Source: Chrysomallon squamiferum (Eukaryota; Mollusca; Gastropoda; Neomphalida; Peltospiridae). From it: 64,000 nt of DNA. Below are positions 24,501 through 40,000 of the stretch, in pieces (positions within the stretch are counted from its first letter, which is position 1; each line of letters begins with the position of its first letter). The notes below the pieces were generated by a model. That model saw nothing but the letters and a program-made list of their open reading frames with translations, had not been told where the DNA came from and ran no database searches. The stretch covers positions 13,704,864 through 13,768,863 of the forward strand of contig CM022674.1 in the NCBI GenBank assembly GCA_012295275.1, written 5' to 3'. A program made the translations under genes and the position numbers.

Positions 24501-26581
24501 TCTGACCTCCAGATCATAGAGAAATCTGAAATACACAGGAGAAAGAAATTTAAACTGAATTCACTTCACCATTCTGTATTTAACTTCTCCTTCTGTACGT
24601 TTAATGAGCAGTAACAATTTCGATTCCCTCAACACCTTAGAGAATACTTTAGCTGACACAATATAGAGAGTTAAACAGAACCTTTACTGATAGAGACCAC
24701 TTTAGTTTTCACAGAATAAGAGTCGTAACAGAATCTCCAATATCTGTAGGTTATTTCTGTTGGTTTTGTACAATGCTTATGTACTGTCTATTTTAGTTAT
24801 AATTCAGATTTGTTGTTGTTGTTAAGGCTGGCAATGCTTATAATGCTTCTGAAGTGGACAATAATGGCAGATGTATGTAAGGAAATATCTTTTAATATTT
24901 TGTTTTAATTAATATTAGTAAACAAATTTTAAAACTTGTGTTAATCAAATATTGTAAGTTTAAGTGTGTGTGTGTGTCTGTGCATGAATTTGTGCTTGCC
25001 TGTAAATGTGGCCACCTGAGTGCATGCATGTGTATGTGTAGATATACACATTATTATATATCAGCATCTCTCTCTCTCTCTATATATATATTTACACACA
25101 TACATAATACATAATATATATATGTATATCTATGTCTATGTCTATCTATCTATCTGTCTGTCAGTCTGTCTGTTTATTTTTCCACTGTATTAACACATTT
25201 TTTTATTAAAATAAAATTTTTTAAATAAAATAAGACTTTTTTTTTGTTTAATTATTTAATTTTCTCACCTCTCACTGGCGTCTCTGATGGCACCGATGTT
25301 GGAGAACAACACCTGACGTTCCCGCTTGGTGACGACACACCTTTCTGAGTGGTCTGACGAGAACTCAGGTGACATGAGAAACACAGTGATGAGAATGTTC
25401 AGACTCTTCAGGTAAGATGCTTCCGATGTTATTATCTCAAACATGGCCTGGAAATAATTTACTTAAACATTTTAATTACTGTGTGTCCACGGGGTGATGG
25501 TAATAAAAAAATATCAAGAGAGGTTTTGGATTTGAAACAATTATTTTTGTTTGGTTTATGCAGAAGGCTAAATGTATTTTATGTGTTTCCTAGCATATTT
25601 TTTTAATTCGTAAATGTATCTCTGGTAAAACAAAGTATCTAAGTATTGTTTTTTTTATTGTCAATAGTAACACATATCATTGGCAGTGTGTGTAACATAA
25701 ATATGTTTTGTATATTACATCATACATTTTTATTTTTGTATTAATTTTTTTATTGTTAAAGGGTTTTTTTATTGTTACATTTTTGTGGATAATTTTTTCT
25801 TGTTGAAAACTTACAAACAGTAGTCCTAATAAAAACAGATTTTAAACAAATAACAGATTGTCCATACATCAGTATGCTTTTTATTCATATTTTTGGTTGT
25901 TGCTGTTACTGTTGTTTCCAACAACCTAAATAAAAGTTTACTTCAAATAAATTTTATTTGTTTTTGTTACGACAATATTACTCATTCTAAAAATAGACAT
26001 TTTGTTTCAAATCACTTTTGCCCTTTAAAAGAAATCCATTCCAGTGAATAATATTACTTTTCTTTCAAAAAAGCATAAAAATTCATTCTACATTATATTG
26101 CAAATTAAAACAAAATCACGCTTTCAATGGATTAATTTTTTTAAATTCTCTGACCTCCTGAATTTTTCTTTCTTGCTCATCAATTTTGTCCAGGGTCCCT
26201 GAAGACTTTACCTAGAAAATAGTGAAAAAAAATCTTTACATAAAATAGCTTCAAACTTTTATATATTACAAATCTTCTTATTTTTGGAAAGTTCTTGAAT
26301 TTTTTTTCTTCAATATTTGAAATGTAAAACCAATCACTCATAAATGTGGAACAATTAAGATACCATCATTTACTTGCAGAAATCAGCAATACAGAGTTGT
26401 CATGTTTTTACATTTTTTTGTTTCTTTGTTTGTTTTTGATTTTTGTAATTCATAACTGAAAAATTTATGATAAATTTATTGTAGATATATGATGTTCAAA
26501 ATTCTATAGTTTTTTTTGCCTGTAGTAATTTAATTATTTGTATGGATTTAAATAAGAACATGATTCATTTACAGTCTCAGT

Positions 26582-26662
<81 letters not shown>

Positions 26663-29533
26663 CACTAAATATTTTTTAAAATCTTTATCTAAACCAGATT
26701 TCCTTTAAAGAACTATTTTTTTATAATGATGAAACTCTACCTCTGGCATTTCACACCACAGAGCTCTATGCAGAGATCCGCCATGTCCAAGTATGTCTAA
26801 CATGGTCAAGTGTTTGTTAGGTGAAGAGTCGTCTGAACTTTTACTTTCAGCATCATCGTCCTTCGCTGGCTCGGCTTCTTTAGCAACATGCTGCACATCT
26901 TCATAGATCCCTGCCCCTTCTACAAAAACAAACAAACACTCTCAGACTTAACATCTTCCATTGTATTAACACATCTCCTAGCACCAAAATGTCCTGCTCT
27001 ATTAAATCAACTGTGTCATCTTAGTCATAAAACTACTGAAAAATCAAATAAAATGATCAGTAATTAAAATAAACTGTAATTTCAGTTTGCAAGAATGGTA
27101 GCTGTTGTGAAATAAAAAATTTGTTAAAATCAATTAATTATTAATTTATTTAAATTCTATTTTATTTAACATACGATGTGTTCTGCTGTGATAAGATTTT
27201 AATTTTTGTTCCAACCATAGATATATTAATCAGCGGTTTCTAAAGTAAAAACAAATTTAAAAATGATGTCAGTTCCTTAATTAATCCGATACTTGTTGTT
27301 TGTACATAGTTAACATTTTTATTATCATTTTATTACAATTATTATTTGCTCCTTTCTTGACAACCAACTGGCTAACATTATAGGATGAATTACTGTTAAA
27401 AATACATGTATTTATTAAATTTATTCATTCATTCATTCATTCATTCATTTATTCACTAAATTTATTCATTTGTTCATCAAATTTATTCATTCATTCATTT
27501 GAATTAATCTTTCACTCATTAGACTATTCATTAATCTATTCATTCACTTTAGTCATTCATTCATTCAATGGCTGAACATTTTTATGTAATCATAATATTT
27601 TGGATATTTTAGATTTCAAAAAATAAATAAATAAGTAAATAAATAAATTATTGCTGGCTAAAAATAAACATAAACAACAACAACAATAGATAGATACATG
27701 TTTGGTTTGCTTATTTATCTGCATATATGTTTGTGTGCTTTATTAGTTTGTGCATGTGCATGTACAGGCATGTTTGTGTGTATTTACATGTGCATGCATT
27801 AACACATATATGCACGGTTGTGTGTGTGCATGAATGTACATGTTGTATTAAACTGTACATGCAAGCATACAGAAATATACAAAATAACAACACAACAAAA
27901 ACAAAAATGCATTTGTAAAATAAATTTCAAAATCTCATCTCCATCCTTTCACAATAACAATTATTTAAAAAATAAAAAATAAATATTTGCATTTTCTAAT
28001 AAATGCTACATCAAGCAGGTTTTTGACTGTTACTATTTTAGTGTCAAAATACTAACAAAAAAGTTCTACAAATAAAAACAAAAAAACAAATGTAACCAGT
28101 CATAGATATCATGCATAAATAAAATAAAACAACAAAAATAAAAATACAACAGCTAAAACAGGTATTCATTACTAACCTTTCTTTTTTTGCTTGCCTTTTT
28201 TCGATGATTTTGATTGTTTATCAGTTCTCAATTTTACTGTTTGCATTTGAAGGAAGAAAAAAAGGATTTTTTACTGCAACATTTTCATTCTTTCCCCCAG
28301 TTTTTATTAATTTATTATTCTTTTTTAAAAAAAAAAAAAAACCAAAAAAAACCCAGAGTAATTCGTTAATATATAAAAACCTAAAAAAAAAAAAAAAAAA
28401 AAATTATCCAGGATTATGTATTAGCAATGTATTCATTGATATCCAATTAACCATATCTCACTACAGTTAATATTAACAATTATTAGGTTCCAAATATTTT
28501 GTTATTTTTAATAAATACTGTCACCAGATCACATGATGCTCTTTATTTAATTTTTAGCAAAGGATTTTCTTTTACATACGCCTTCCCAGGAACAACAGGC
28601 AAAAACAAACCATGGTCTTTAAATACTAATGAAAGTGAAAGTTGAAAACCACTGCAACCACATCACAAATCAGTACTAAAGTAGACATAATTTGTTTCCA
28701 TTTGTTTTTGGGGTTTTTAGTCCATAACAATTGTTGCCTTGGGTTTAGGGCACAAAGACAAAAATTGTTATGTCCTAAAAAAAAAATTACAATCTGAAGC
28801 CTGCTAACAGTCCATTTCAATCCATTTTACTTTAACCTTTGATCAACAAACCACTATTGCAAAAATTCTGCATGCACAGAGACAGGAAACAAATTTAGTC
28901 CAATGAGTGGATTGAAAAGAATAGATCTTACAACCTGTATCTTCTCATCCTTTTACGCAGATCAAAAATGATCATAAAAGAAAACAATTACTTTTGAATA
29001 CACTTATAAACTGGTATAAATCTTTATCATAATCATGGACAAAAACAAATTTGGGATCGTACTTGGAAAAAAAAAAAAAAAAATAGAGTAATCAGAAAAA
29101 AAATAAATCACAAATGCCATCACTTCTCAGTCATTTTAAACATTCTGTGATAATAAAAATGTACAAAAATCTGATTCTACGAGTAAAAAACTTACCAGAA
29201 TCAGCAGTCCCAGTCTTGTCAAGCTGCATCTTGCGACTGGTGCGAATGTAGTCCTTGTTGTAAAACTGATAGAGAGGCTCCGACTCAAACTTTGTTGTAA
29301 AATTTTGACCTAACTGTCCGTATACTTGATCATCATCCTGTCAAACACAAGTTTTTGTTTTGTTATTACTGTATTGTTAAATGTTAGCTTTGTTGTTGTT
29401 TTTATTATTTATGTTATTTTGGAGGGTTTTTTATTATTGTTGTTGTTTTGTTGTTTTTATTATTTTATTGTTATTGTTGTGCGAGTTATTATTATTATTC
29501 TTTTATAGCTATAATTATTATCACTGTTATTAC

Positions 29534-29567
<34 letters not shown>

Positions 29568-29874
29568 TCTATTTAACAATCACTGTAATGGAAACTTAAT
29601 TTCAGATTTCAATTAAATGTGTCAACTACAGATTCTTACAATGAAGAATTTTTGTTTGTGCATGCACACACCTCTATGTGTCTGTGTTAGTGTGCATAGA
29701 GTGCTGCACGCTTGTGGGTTTGAGAGAAAGAAGAAGATATAAAAAGAAACAAAGATAAAATAAAGAAAAGAGAACATAAGAGTAAGCAAACAGCATGTCA
29801 CAAAGTATGATAGATTCATCCATACAGACACACAGAAAAACAGAGCCATATATAAATATGTGTGTCTATGTACA

Positions 29875-29923
<49 letters not shown>

Positions 29924-30675
29924 TTTATTTTTTAAATTGAATCAGTCTGTGGTTACCAGTTCAAGATAGAGTCCGCTGTCTTCTGATGGTGCGAGAGGAT
30001 AACTGCACCACGACTCAGCGTCTTGGTAGATGTAGGAAGATGAGGTAGTTGTTGACGACGATGTTGTTGTTGAGCGATCATCTTGTGACGTGGTTTTCCT
30101 AAAATGTACAAAAATAATGTATTTAAAAATACTTTTATTAAGACGAAAGTTAATTATTTCTGTTGTTTTTTTTTCTTTTATTCTGTTTTGGAAGTTTATT
30201 TAAAATAATTTTTTGATATAGATATGTATAAAAATAAATAATGAATTAAAGAATTAATGTATATTAAAAATATGTTTTGTTTTTAAAAAGAATTAAATAA
30301 TAAAGTATTAATGTATAGTAAAAGCATATTTTGCTTTAAAAATAAAAAAATAATCAAGAAATAATGTATGTTAAAAGTATATATTGTTTCTAAAAAGAAA
30401 AACATAATATAGAATTAATGTATATTAAAAATAAAAAACTAATAAAGAATTAATGATATTAAAAATGTGTTTTGTTTTTAAAAAGAAAAAAAGAAAGAAT
30501 TAATGTATATCAAAACAAATATTTTGCTATTAAATAGAACTAAATAATAAAGAATTAAGGTGTCTTAAAAATATAGTATGCTTTTAAAAAGAAAAATGTA
30601 ATATGTAATTAAAAAGATATTCTGTTTTTAAAAGGAAATAAATAATGAAAAATTAATGTATATTAAAAATACACT

Positions 30676-30707
<32 letters not shown>

Positions 30708-33700
30708 AATGTATATCAAAAATGTATTTCTTTTTTAAAAATAGATAAATATATAAACATACGACTTCTTGGCAAGTGTTCCAGCAGATGCTGGGTCATA
30801 ATCCATGTAAGGTTCTGAAATAAAGATTTTCAAGTTTTAAAATCAAATTATTTTTAAAATACTTTTTTCGCTATTTAAAATAATTTTTGTTTTTCAGCAT
30901 TTTTTCTTATTTTAAAATCAAATTATTATTAAAATATTTTTTTCTAATTTTAAAATCAAATTATTTTTTAATTTCTTATTATTATTATTATTTTTTTTTT
31001 TCTAAATTTCAATGTATACAAATTAAAAATAATAATTAGCAATAACAGTTAAAGGCAGGTAAATCTTGGGAAGGGAGATAAATCTTGGCTGAAATTATGG
31101 ATGACAAGGGCAATAAAAGAGGAAATTTGTTTTACAAAAATCAAAAAAAGGAACAAGAGTATACATCTTTATAGGTAAATAATAATAACATTAGTAATAC
31201 AAATAATAATTAAACACAAAAACAACAACAATAATAAAAACAATGCTTAACAGAAGAATCTCTGGTATATCAATCAGATTTTCAGCAGTCCAGAACAATT
31301 TATTATTCCCTACTTTTAGCTAGTTCAAAGTTTGGACAATACATGGCAATATCCCCTTGAATAGAGAAGAAATTAAGAAGACAAAACATTAGAGTGAATT
31401 ATTAATTTACCTTTATCCTCAGCTCCATCTGTTGTATCATCTGTTTTCATTTCCTGTCCATACAGATACGACCCCTTCTTCAGAATACTGGCTCTCCTAA
31501 AAAAAGAGTAGATAAAAATACTAGTATTTATAAATCAAAAAAATATATATATAGTTTATGTATTTCTATTAAATGTTATAAATAAAAAATTACTTAGTTA
31601 CAAAAAATAAAAAAAAATAGATAAAAATATTAGTATTTATAAATAAAAAAAATATATAGTTTATATATTTCTATTAAATATTGTAAATAAAAAATTACAT
31701 AGTTACAAAAAATCAAAAAAATAGATTAAAATATTAGTATAAATAAAAATATATGTATTTTATGTATTTCTATTAAATATTGTAAATAAAAAATTACATA
31801 GTTACAAAAAATCAAAAAAATAGATAAAAATATTAGTATAAATAAAAATATATATATTTTATGTATTTCTATTAAATATTATAAATAAAAAATTATATAG
31901 TTACAAGAAATAAATATAAAATAAAGGAAAATAGTTAGATTTTATTATCTAGTGAAAAAAATGTAAATAATACTGTTAAGTTTCGAATTTTGTTAAAAGT
32001 TATATAAAAAAATACAACAAAAATACAGTAAGAACTTATTATTAACATTTATTATAAGAATAAATTAGATTTAATGAATAGAAATTATTGAAAATTATTT
32101 AAAAGTTGTGGGTTGAAAATCTGAAGTCATGTTTGACAAAGGTTTTGTTTTGAACAATGCTTATTAAAATAATAACAAATAAAATAAATAAATAAAATAA
32201 TAAATAAAATAATAAATAAAAATGTAATATAAATGTATTACATTGACCTTACAATAAACATAAAAATGAAGTGACACATATTTTTTTTATTATTCTGCTG
32301 GACATTCAAATATTCAGTAACAGTAACCAAAACCATAAATAAATTTCCTAAAATTACTCTGAGTCAGTAAAAACTAAAATTAAATTAGGTTATGTATTTA
32401 CATGACTGTTTAAATATTTAAAAAAATAATAATAAGTGAACAAAAATAATTTTTTTAATTTCTCTTTTGATTATTATAATAAACACCAAAATGAAGTCTG
32501 TTTCTTTTTTCTTATTTCTTTTTTTATTGATAATTATATGAGTTAAGTAAAAATAAATGACTATAAATACATTTGAATGAACTGACTTGGGCTTATTACC
32601 AAAAAAAAAATCAAAACCTTATTTCACTGAATATTAAAATGCATATTAAATAAAAATATATAAGATTTTAAATAAATTTCAAAATAAATTAATTGCTGCC
32701 ATTATAACAAGCAACAAAATCAAAAGTGATAACAGATTTTATTTCAATGAATAATAAAATATATACTGAATATAAAACAAATGACTTGAAATATCTTTCA
32801 AAGATCTTACTCAAATGTCATTCTAATAAATATTAAAAAATGAACTATGACAAAATTTATATTTATTTTTATGCTAAACCAGCTGGTTAAAAACTTACTT
32901 GGGGTCGTTATTGGAATCAACTGGTACCACTGTGTCCAGTGCCAGGCCTGTGGAAGACACATTGCGTGGAGGTAAGGGGGGAGAACTCTTAACAGCTGGT
33001 TGTTGCAAGACGGCGGTAGAACGTGGTGGGAGTGGTGGGGTTTGGTCGGGTGCCACGGGTTTTGATGTTCGGGTTTTTGGCATGGGAGGGGGAAGCGGTG
33101 GGGGAGATGTCGAACTCTCGCCACTGGGGGGTTTTGTGTTTGTTGCATCGTCTACAAAACAGATGGAAATATAACAACAATATGTAGAAGATTGAAAAAC
33201 ATTGAAGTGACTTTTGTTTTAAATATTATAAGTAATTATGTCAGTATTTAACTTTTGGAATGTAATTTATGAAATAGTATTAACTGGATGTTTTCAAATT
33301 TTGTATTATCATCTACAAAATAAATGTAAATATAATAATAATAATAGTATCTAGAAGATAAAAATATTAAACTTTAAAGTCTTAGAATATTAAACAACTT
33401 AGTGAGTAATTTTTGTTTTAAACATTATTAGTAATTATCTATTATTTCAGACAGTATTTTATTTTTTAAATATAATTTATAAAATATTAACTATTAAAAA
33501 CATTAGTACTCTTGCAATCTTTGCTAAATATTCTCATATAATTTCATGAATATGTATAATAAAATGTTATATACAGCTGTGTGTGCATAGGTGTGTGTGT
33601 GTGTGTGTGTGTCATTTATTTATGTACATGAATAGAGAAACACACAGATACATAAATAAAACTATTAACACATACAAAGAGAGAAACAACAGATATACGT

Positions 33701-35591
33701 ACTTGTATCTTTCTGTTTTCTACGACCACTACTACGCTCACTTCCACTGCGTGACAGCGTCGACGTTTTATCAGCATCGTCTATGAAGGCTTCATCCACG
33801 GTGTCTGCGTCAGAGTCTGTACCAGCCGTGAGTCCGTCACCTTTGTTTTTGCCAATCTTAACCAGACGGTTGCCGATGCGGTTGAGGACGCTGGTTGCCT
33901 GCGCAGACAGTTTGACGCCGAGAGAGCTGCTGTTGTCCTTCACCTTTTTCTTCTTCTTCAACTTTTTTTTCTCGTCATCGTTGTCGCTGAAGCCAGCCTC
34001 CTCGTACAAGTTTTCGTCTTCAACTGGTTCGTACGTTGTGCTGTTACTGTCAGTTTCCCAGTCCTCATCACCTTCGGAGTGATTCTGTTAAAAAAACAAT
34101 ATTAAAAATTAAAAATTTATCAACAAATTACTCTCAACAAGCTGATAAATGATTAAAATCTCTTTCTAAGATATTCTGAGAATATATAAATAATATATAT
34201 TCAAAAACAAAGTTTTCTTCCATTCTTTGGGTTGATTTTAAGACAAACTGATACATTAGAATTTATTACTAGGTTATGTTTTTTGTGGTGTTAACTGTAC
34301 TAACAATCTTTCTTAATAATAAAACACAACAATAAAATAAAAAGAAGAAATAGATTGTCTAGATAAAATCCTGATAGCCTCAGGATACAAAAACATTGCA
34401 GTTATCTTTTTTTCTTGAATTAAAATTATTTATTTATTTTAAATTTTCATTTATTTATAATATATATTATTATTATTATTTTTATTTTTTTATTTTTTTT
34501 TTTTTTTTGTTGTTGTTGTTTCCTTTTCCTTTTTTAAGTCTGGATTGTATCTTTTAATTTATCTACACAAAATGACAACAAAACGAAAAATGTCAACCTC
34601 ACTGACTTACTTTATTATCAACAAAGTTTGGACGACAGTTACATAAATAAAACCACAAGTTAAAATTATTCAAATATTTTAAGACCAATTGTTTCATTCA
34701 ACTGATGATTATTATCCAAATTTCATTTCTGAATTTATTTTGAAATATATTTGGGCCTTTTGTATGTAAAATTGAATTACTTAAATAATTAAAAATGTTA
34801 CCTCAGGGTTTTCCTGCAGGTCTGAAGTGCTCAGAGATCTCTGGCTCAGTCTTTTACTGTGCGTCAGGTTGTCCGATTTGTTCCTTACTTTGAAACTTGG
34901 CTTCTTTACACCCTTCTGCTTTCTGTAACAATAACAATAATGAGGATGATGAGGAGGATGATGATGATGAATAATAATAATGAGATGATTAATAATAATA
35001 ATAATAATAACAGTAATAATAATAATGATGATTAATGATAATATTAATAATAATTAAGATTAATAATAATAACAACAACAGTAGTAATAATGATGATAAT
35101 GATTAATAATATTAACAACAGTAACAATGATTAATAATGATGACGAAGATGATAATGATAATGATGATGTTGATAATGATAATGATGATGTTGATAATAA
35201 TAATAATAATAATAACAGTAATAATAATAATGATGATTAATGATAATACTAATAATAATTAATATTAATAATAATAACAACAACAGTAGTAATAATGATG
35301 ATAATGATTAATAATATTAACAACAGTAACAATGATTAATAATGATGACGAAGATGATAATGATAATGATGATGTTGATAATGATAATGATGATGTTGAT
35401 AATAATAATAATAACAGTAATAATAATAATGATGATTAATGATAATATTAATAATAATTAATATTAATAATAATAACAACAACAGTAGTAATAATGATGA
35501 TAATGATTAATAATATTAACAACAGTAACAATGATTAATAATGATGATGAAGATGATAATGATAATGATGATAATGATAATGATGATGATG

Positions 35592-35627
<36 letters not shown>

Positions 35628-36982
35628 CAATAATAATAATTAAAAAATTATACAGAACCCTTTTTAACAAGAGATATGAATGGAAAACACATAAACAGCC
35701 TTTGATAAATCCATTCTCAGTTTTTACTTAAACCAAAGTAAATACCATTATCACACAAATAAAGATTTAATGAAAATCAATATATATTTTCAAAATTTAA
35801 ATTAAACTACATTAACTTAACTAGTATTTCCATTAATAGTCATGGTGTTTAATATTATTAATTTTATCACAAACAAACAAACAAAAATGTTAAATTATGA
35901 ATATACAATAAAGGCATAAATAAATGCATAAGTAAATATATAAATAAATAAGTAAATAAAGTAAGTAAATAAATAAAGCTAAATAAACAAACTAACTAAT
36001 TAACTAACTAACATAAATATAGTACTAACATCCAAAATAACATGCAGTTTCCATGTCATTGTTCTGGCCATGCATTCTAATTGAATAACATTTCGAAAAC
36101 ATCTGTCATGCAAATTTAATGAACCATGATGCAAATTTAAAGTGCAGACAGCAAAAACACAAACCAACATTCAGATTTCAATCATAGAAATTAATTTTAA
36201 AAAAACAAAACACACCACTGAGCTGAAACTCAATCCAATTATTGATCAGAGATTTTTTTTTTTTTTTAAATTAATGAGAAAGAACAAAAGAACAACAACA
36301 ACAAAAATGTAGCTGGACCAAGCAGAACCCAACACAAAAAAAAAATATGACAAACAAAATAACTGAAGAAAGAAAACAAACATCAACATGCTAATCAAAA
36401 TATAAGAATAATAATTACTTTAATTTAATTATTGAAAATAAAAAAAAAAAAAAAAAAAAAAAAAAATATTATATTAATTATTTAGTTTAAAATGGAGATT
36501 TGAGAATGGCAAAACTGTTGTTTTTTTGTTACTCTCACATTGTAATCTATTTCTACCAGTTACCTTTTTCATTAGAGTTATCTTTCTTTTACAACAGAAT
36601 TATCTTTTGTAAAGAGAAGGTTTTTTTCAGAATAGTTACCTTTTTCCAAGTTATTTTATCAAATACAGATAAAAACAATTGTAGCCATTAGTTTTCTTAA
36701 TGTTATAAATATATTTATTCTGCTGTAAGATGTATTTCCCTCTAAGTATTATTAATTATGAATCATAGGACAGTTTTTGTTTTAAAGTAACAATGTATAT
36801 TAAATGTTAATCATATGACAGTTTTTGTTTTAAAGTAACAATGTATATTAAATGTTAATCATATGACAGTTTTTGTTTTAAAGTAACAATGTATATTAAA
36901 TGTTATGAATTGTGTGGTCTTAAAGATCTTCAAAACTTTCAAAAAGACTCAACTTCACACACACACACACACAATCAGTAGC

Positions 36983-37018
<36 letters not shown>

Positions 37019-40000
37019 ACACACACACATTAACATGCAATTTTGCACCCCAAAAGAAATCAAAACTAAAACAATGCAGATGGATGCAGTTAAGATTCTG
37101 ATTTATGTAATTTATATAATTCAGTATTTGTCATGCATGATTTACACAATTCAGTATTTATCATGCATGATTTATACCATTCAGAATTCATCATGTGTAA
37201 ATTTTAGTTTGGTATTTAGTTTGTGTTCATACAATTCAGCATTTACCGTGTGTTCATACAATTCAGCATTTACCATATGTTAATATAATTCAGTATTTGC
37301 CATGTTTGCAACATTCTCTGAAAAACTCATGGACACGAAAGCAAACAGGCTGTTAGGAGGGCTGCATTCCTGTAACCATGGCAACTCAAGACAAGATTTG
37401 ATTGGAAAACTAAAACCAGAAAAGTGCAGGCAAGTTCTACTTACAAGTAGTCACCAAAAGTTTTCAAGAAACCCATTCTGTGACAATGAAAAACATAAAC
37501 TTGTCAAAATTGTTATTTTATTTAATAATAATACAAAAGAATCTGTTCCATCATTTTGTTTTTTTTTGTTTTTTTTTTAATATATTATCTTGTAGAGGTG
37601 GGTTTCAGTTTATTTATGGTTTATATGCTCTTTTTTGTTGTTGTTGCTTTTTGGGGTTGGGTGTTAACTGTTATGTTTTAACAGATGTATTTTATTATTT
37701 TTTAAAAATGCTTTTGTTGTTTATTTAATGGATGTTAGTGGCTTTTTTCTTCACAGTTGAGTAAATTCAGGAATTTTCTGTTTAATTTATTTCTTTCTTC
37801 AGTTTTATTTTATTACTATTTTTTATCATGACTTTTTTAATTTTTATTTTATTGTTATTATTTTTTTTTTATATCCATTTTTAATTATTTACTTAGTTAC
37901 TGAATTACTTGCTTTCTTCTATTGTATTCTTTTTATTTAATTACCAAGTTATTTATCATTTTTTAATTTTCTTTCTTTTTTTCCCTGTTATTTTCTTTTT
38001 ATATATTTATTTATTTTACATATTTATTTACTTATTTTCTTATTTGTATATTTATTTACTTATCTGTTTATTTATGTATTTATTTACTTATCTGCTTATT
38101 TATTTATTTATTTATTTACTCTATGACAATATAGTATATTTAAACAAAACAAGTTTAGACTTCAAATTAGATTCACATGTTATGTAAAACACTGGAACAA
38201 TAACTGTACTCATCCTTTTAACAAATCAACTCACATACTGAGTTATTTCCCCATTTTGCCTTCTATATTATACCAATTCAATCATTATTAAACCATTTAA
38301 AACACAGACATCCACTACAAATCAAAACGTACACAGAAAAATGTGTCTGAATAGTAATATTAGAAGCACATATAACAAGACTAACAGTAATGAATTGTAA
38401 ACCGTGACTCCAGTGACAATTAAAAAATATTTAGTGTTGTAAATTATACTGTGTTTACTAAATTTGATACTAGGCTATTGTATTTTCACAATACCAGAAA
38501 CCTGACTTACAAAATCTGACACCAGATTATCGAGATTTCAGTAATCTCACATCAAACAATAGTATTTTGCTACGTAATGTACATAAAGCATTTCACATTT
38601 AGGACCATCCTGTATGTATACATGTAATATTCAACAATGTTTGTTTTTCTATGCAATTTTAGAGAAAAAGTATTTTGTATATACTATGTTTTACTCTAAA
38701 TTACTTAGATCTCACACACACACACACACAAATATGAGTTTTAAATAAATCATATTTTTTTAATTAATACTAAATAAAATTAAAAATCAAAAAATAAAAT
38801 AATAATAGTAAATAAGTAAAAATATAATAATAAAAAATATAATAACAACAAATAAATAAATAAATTAATAAATATTTATAAAAATCTGAAACAGTTTGTG
38901 AAAATTAAGTATAAATACTACATAATTATAAAAGATTAAACAACGACCTACTGCAGTTCTTTCTGCTAACCATAAGTTAAAGTATTATAGCAGTATTTTA
39001 ATTCTATTTTAAAAAAATCAGAATAGAAATAAATAAAAATACATGACAGACAGTACAAGACAGTCACAAGCTTGGCTACTTTTTCATCCAAGAATTTGGA
39101 CAATTTTAATACCTGGTATTTTTGTTTTGCCCTGAAATCATTCGTATATAAGCCAAATATATTTATTAACACGTATACATAAATTCAAAAGCTACAGTCA
39201 CAATAATAACTAAGTCTATTTTAAGCTGCTTACAGTAACTAAAATAAATGAACTTAAGAAGAAAATAAAACAAAATATATTCAACATGCATGCATGCACA
39301 TACCTATACACGCCATACCTTCGACTAATACTGGCAGGATTATCCAAGTTGTTGTCAAATTCCTCGGTTTCTGAAAAAAATATTTATTTATTTATTTATT
39401 TACAACTGTAAACATCATCTGGTCAAATGCTAGCAAAATACAAAATGAATTTATTTAGTCAAACATGGGTAGATAGATGGATGGATGGATTGAAGATAAA
39501 TTATGAACTGTTTGACTGATGGATGGCAAGATGGTATGAGGTAAATGGATGAACTAAAGGCACAGACGGACAGATAGATGGATTGATGGGCAGAAAGACA
39601 AAATAAACTATTTACTGTAAAACACTGCAAACAAATGACTGAAGAAAGGTGTCCAAATCTGAACAGAACTGTTGTTTAAAAACCTATTTTTCAACTAACT
39701 GCAAATTAATCAACATTACAAATACTCAAAAAAAAATAAATAAATAAATTAATTTCAACATTTTATAACCATATTCTATCTTTGAAGATGTCAGTAAACT
39801 CACCACATGGATTCATGTCTGGGACAAACTCGTAAATCCCCTCACTGCAGGATGTATCAGAACCATCACCATCAGACACCTCAAGATACTCATTCTCTGT
39901 TCCTTCCTCCACCATCACTGAGGATCTCTTCAGCTTCGACTGCTGTGTTTTCCACTTCCGACCAGCGTTCTTTGGTGGCTCTGGGTTCAGCTGGTTCACC

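Larger units (their letters stand above)
35640..39310. other. RhoGEF intron 2
   Basis: Intron between coding exons 2 and 3. It holds a triplet array, an A tract (36439-36466), three 48-bp tandem units (36765-36905), CA runs, units of about 30 bp built on TATAATTCAGTATTT (37.11-37.30 kb), T-rich TTTATTTA DNA (37.8-38.1 kb) and one arm of a long inverted repeat (38453-38660). Confidence 0.7.
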
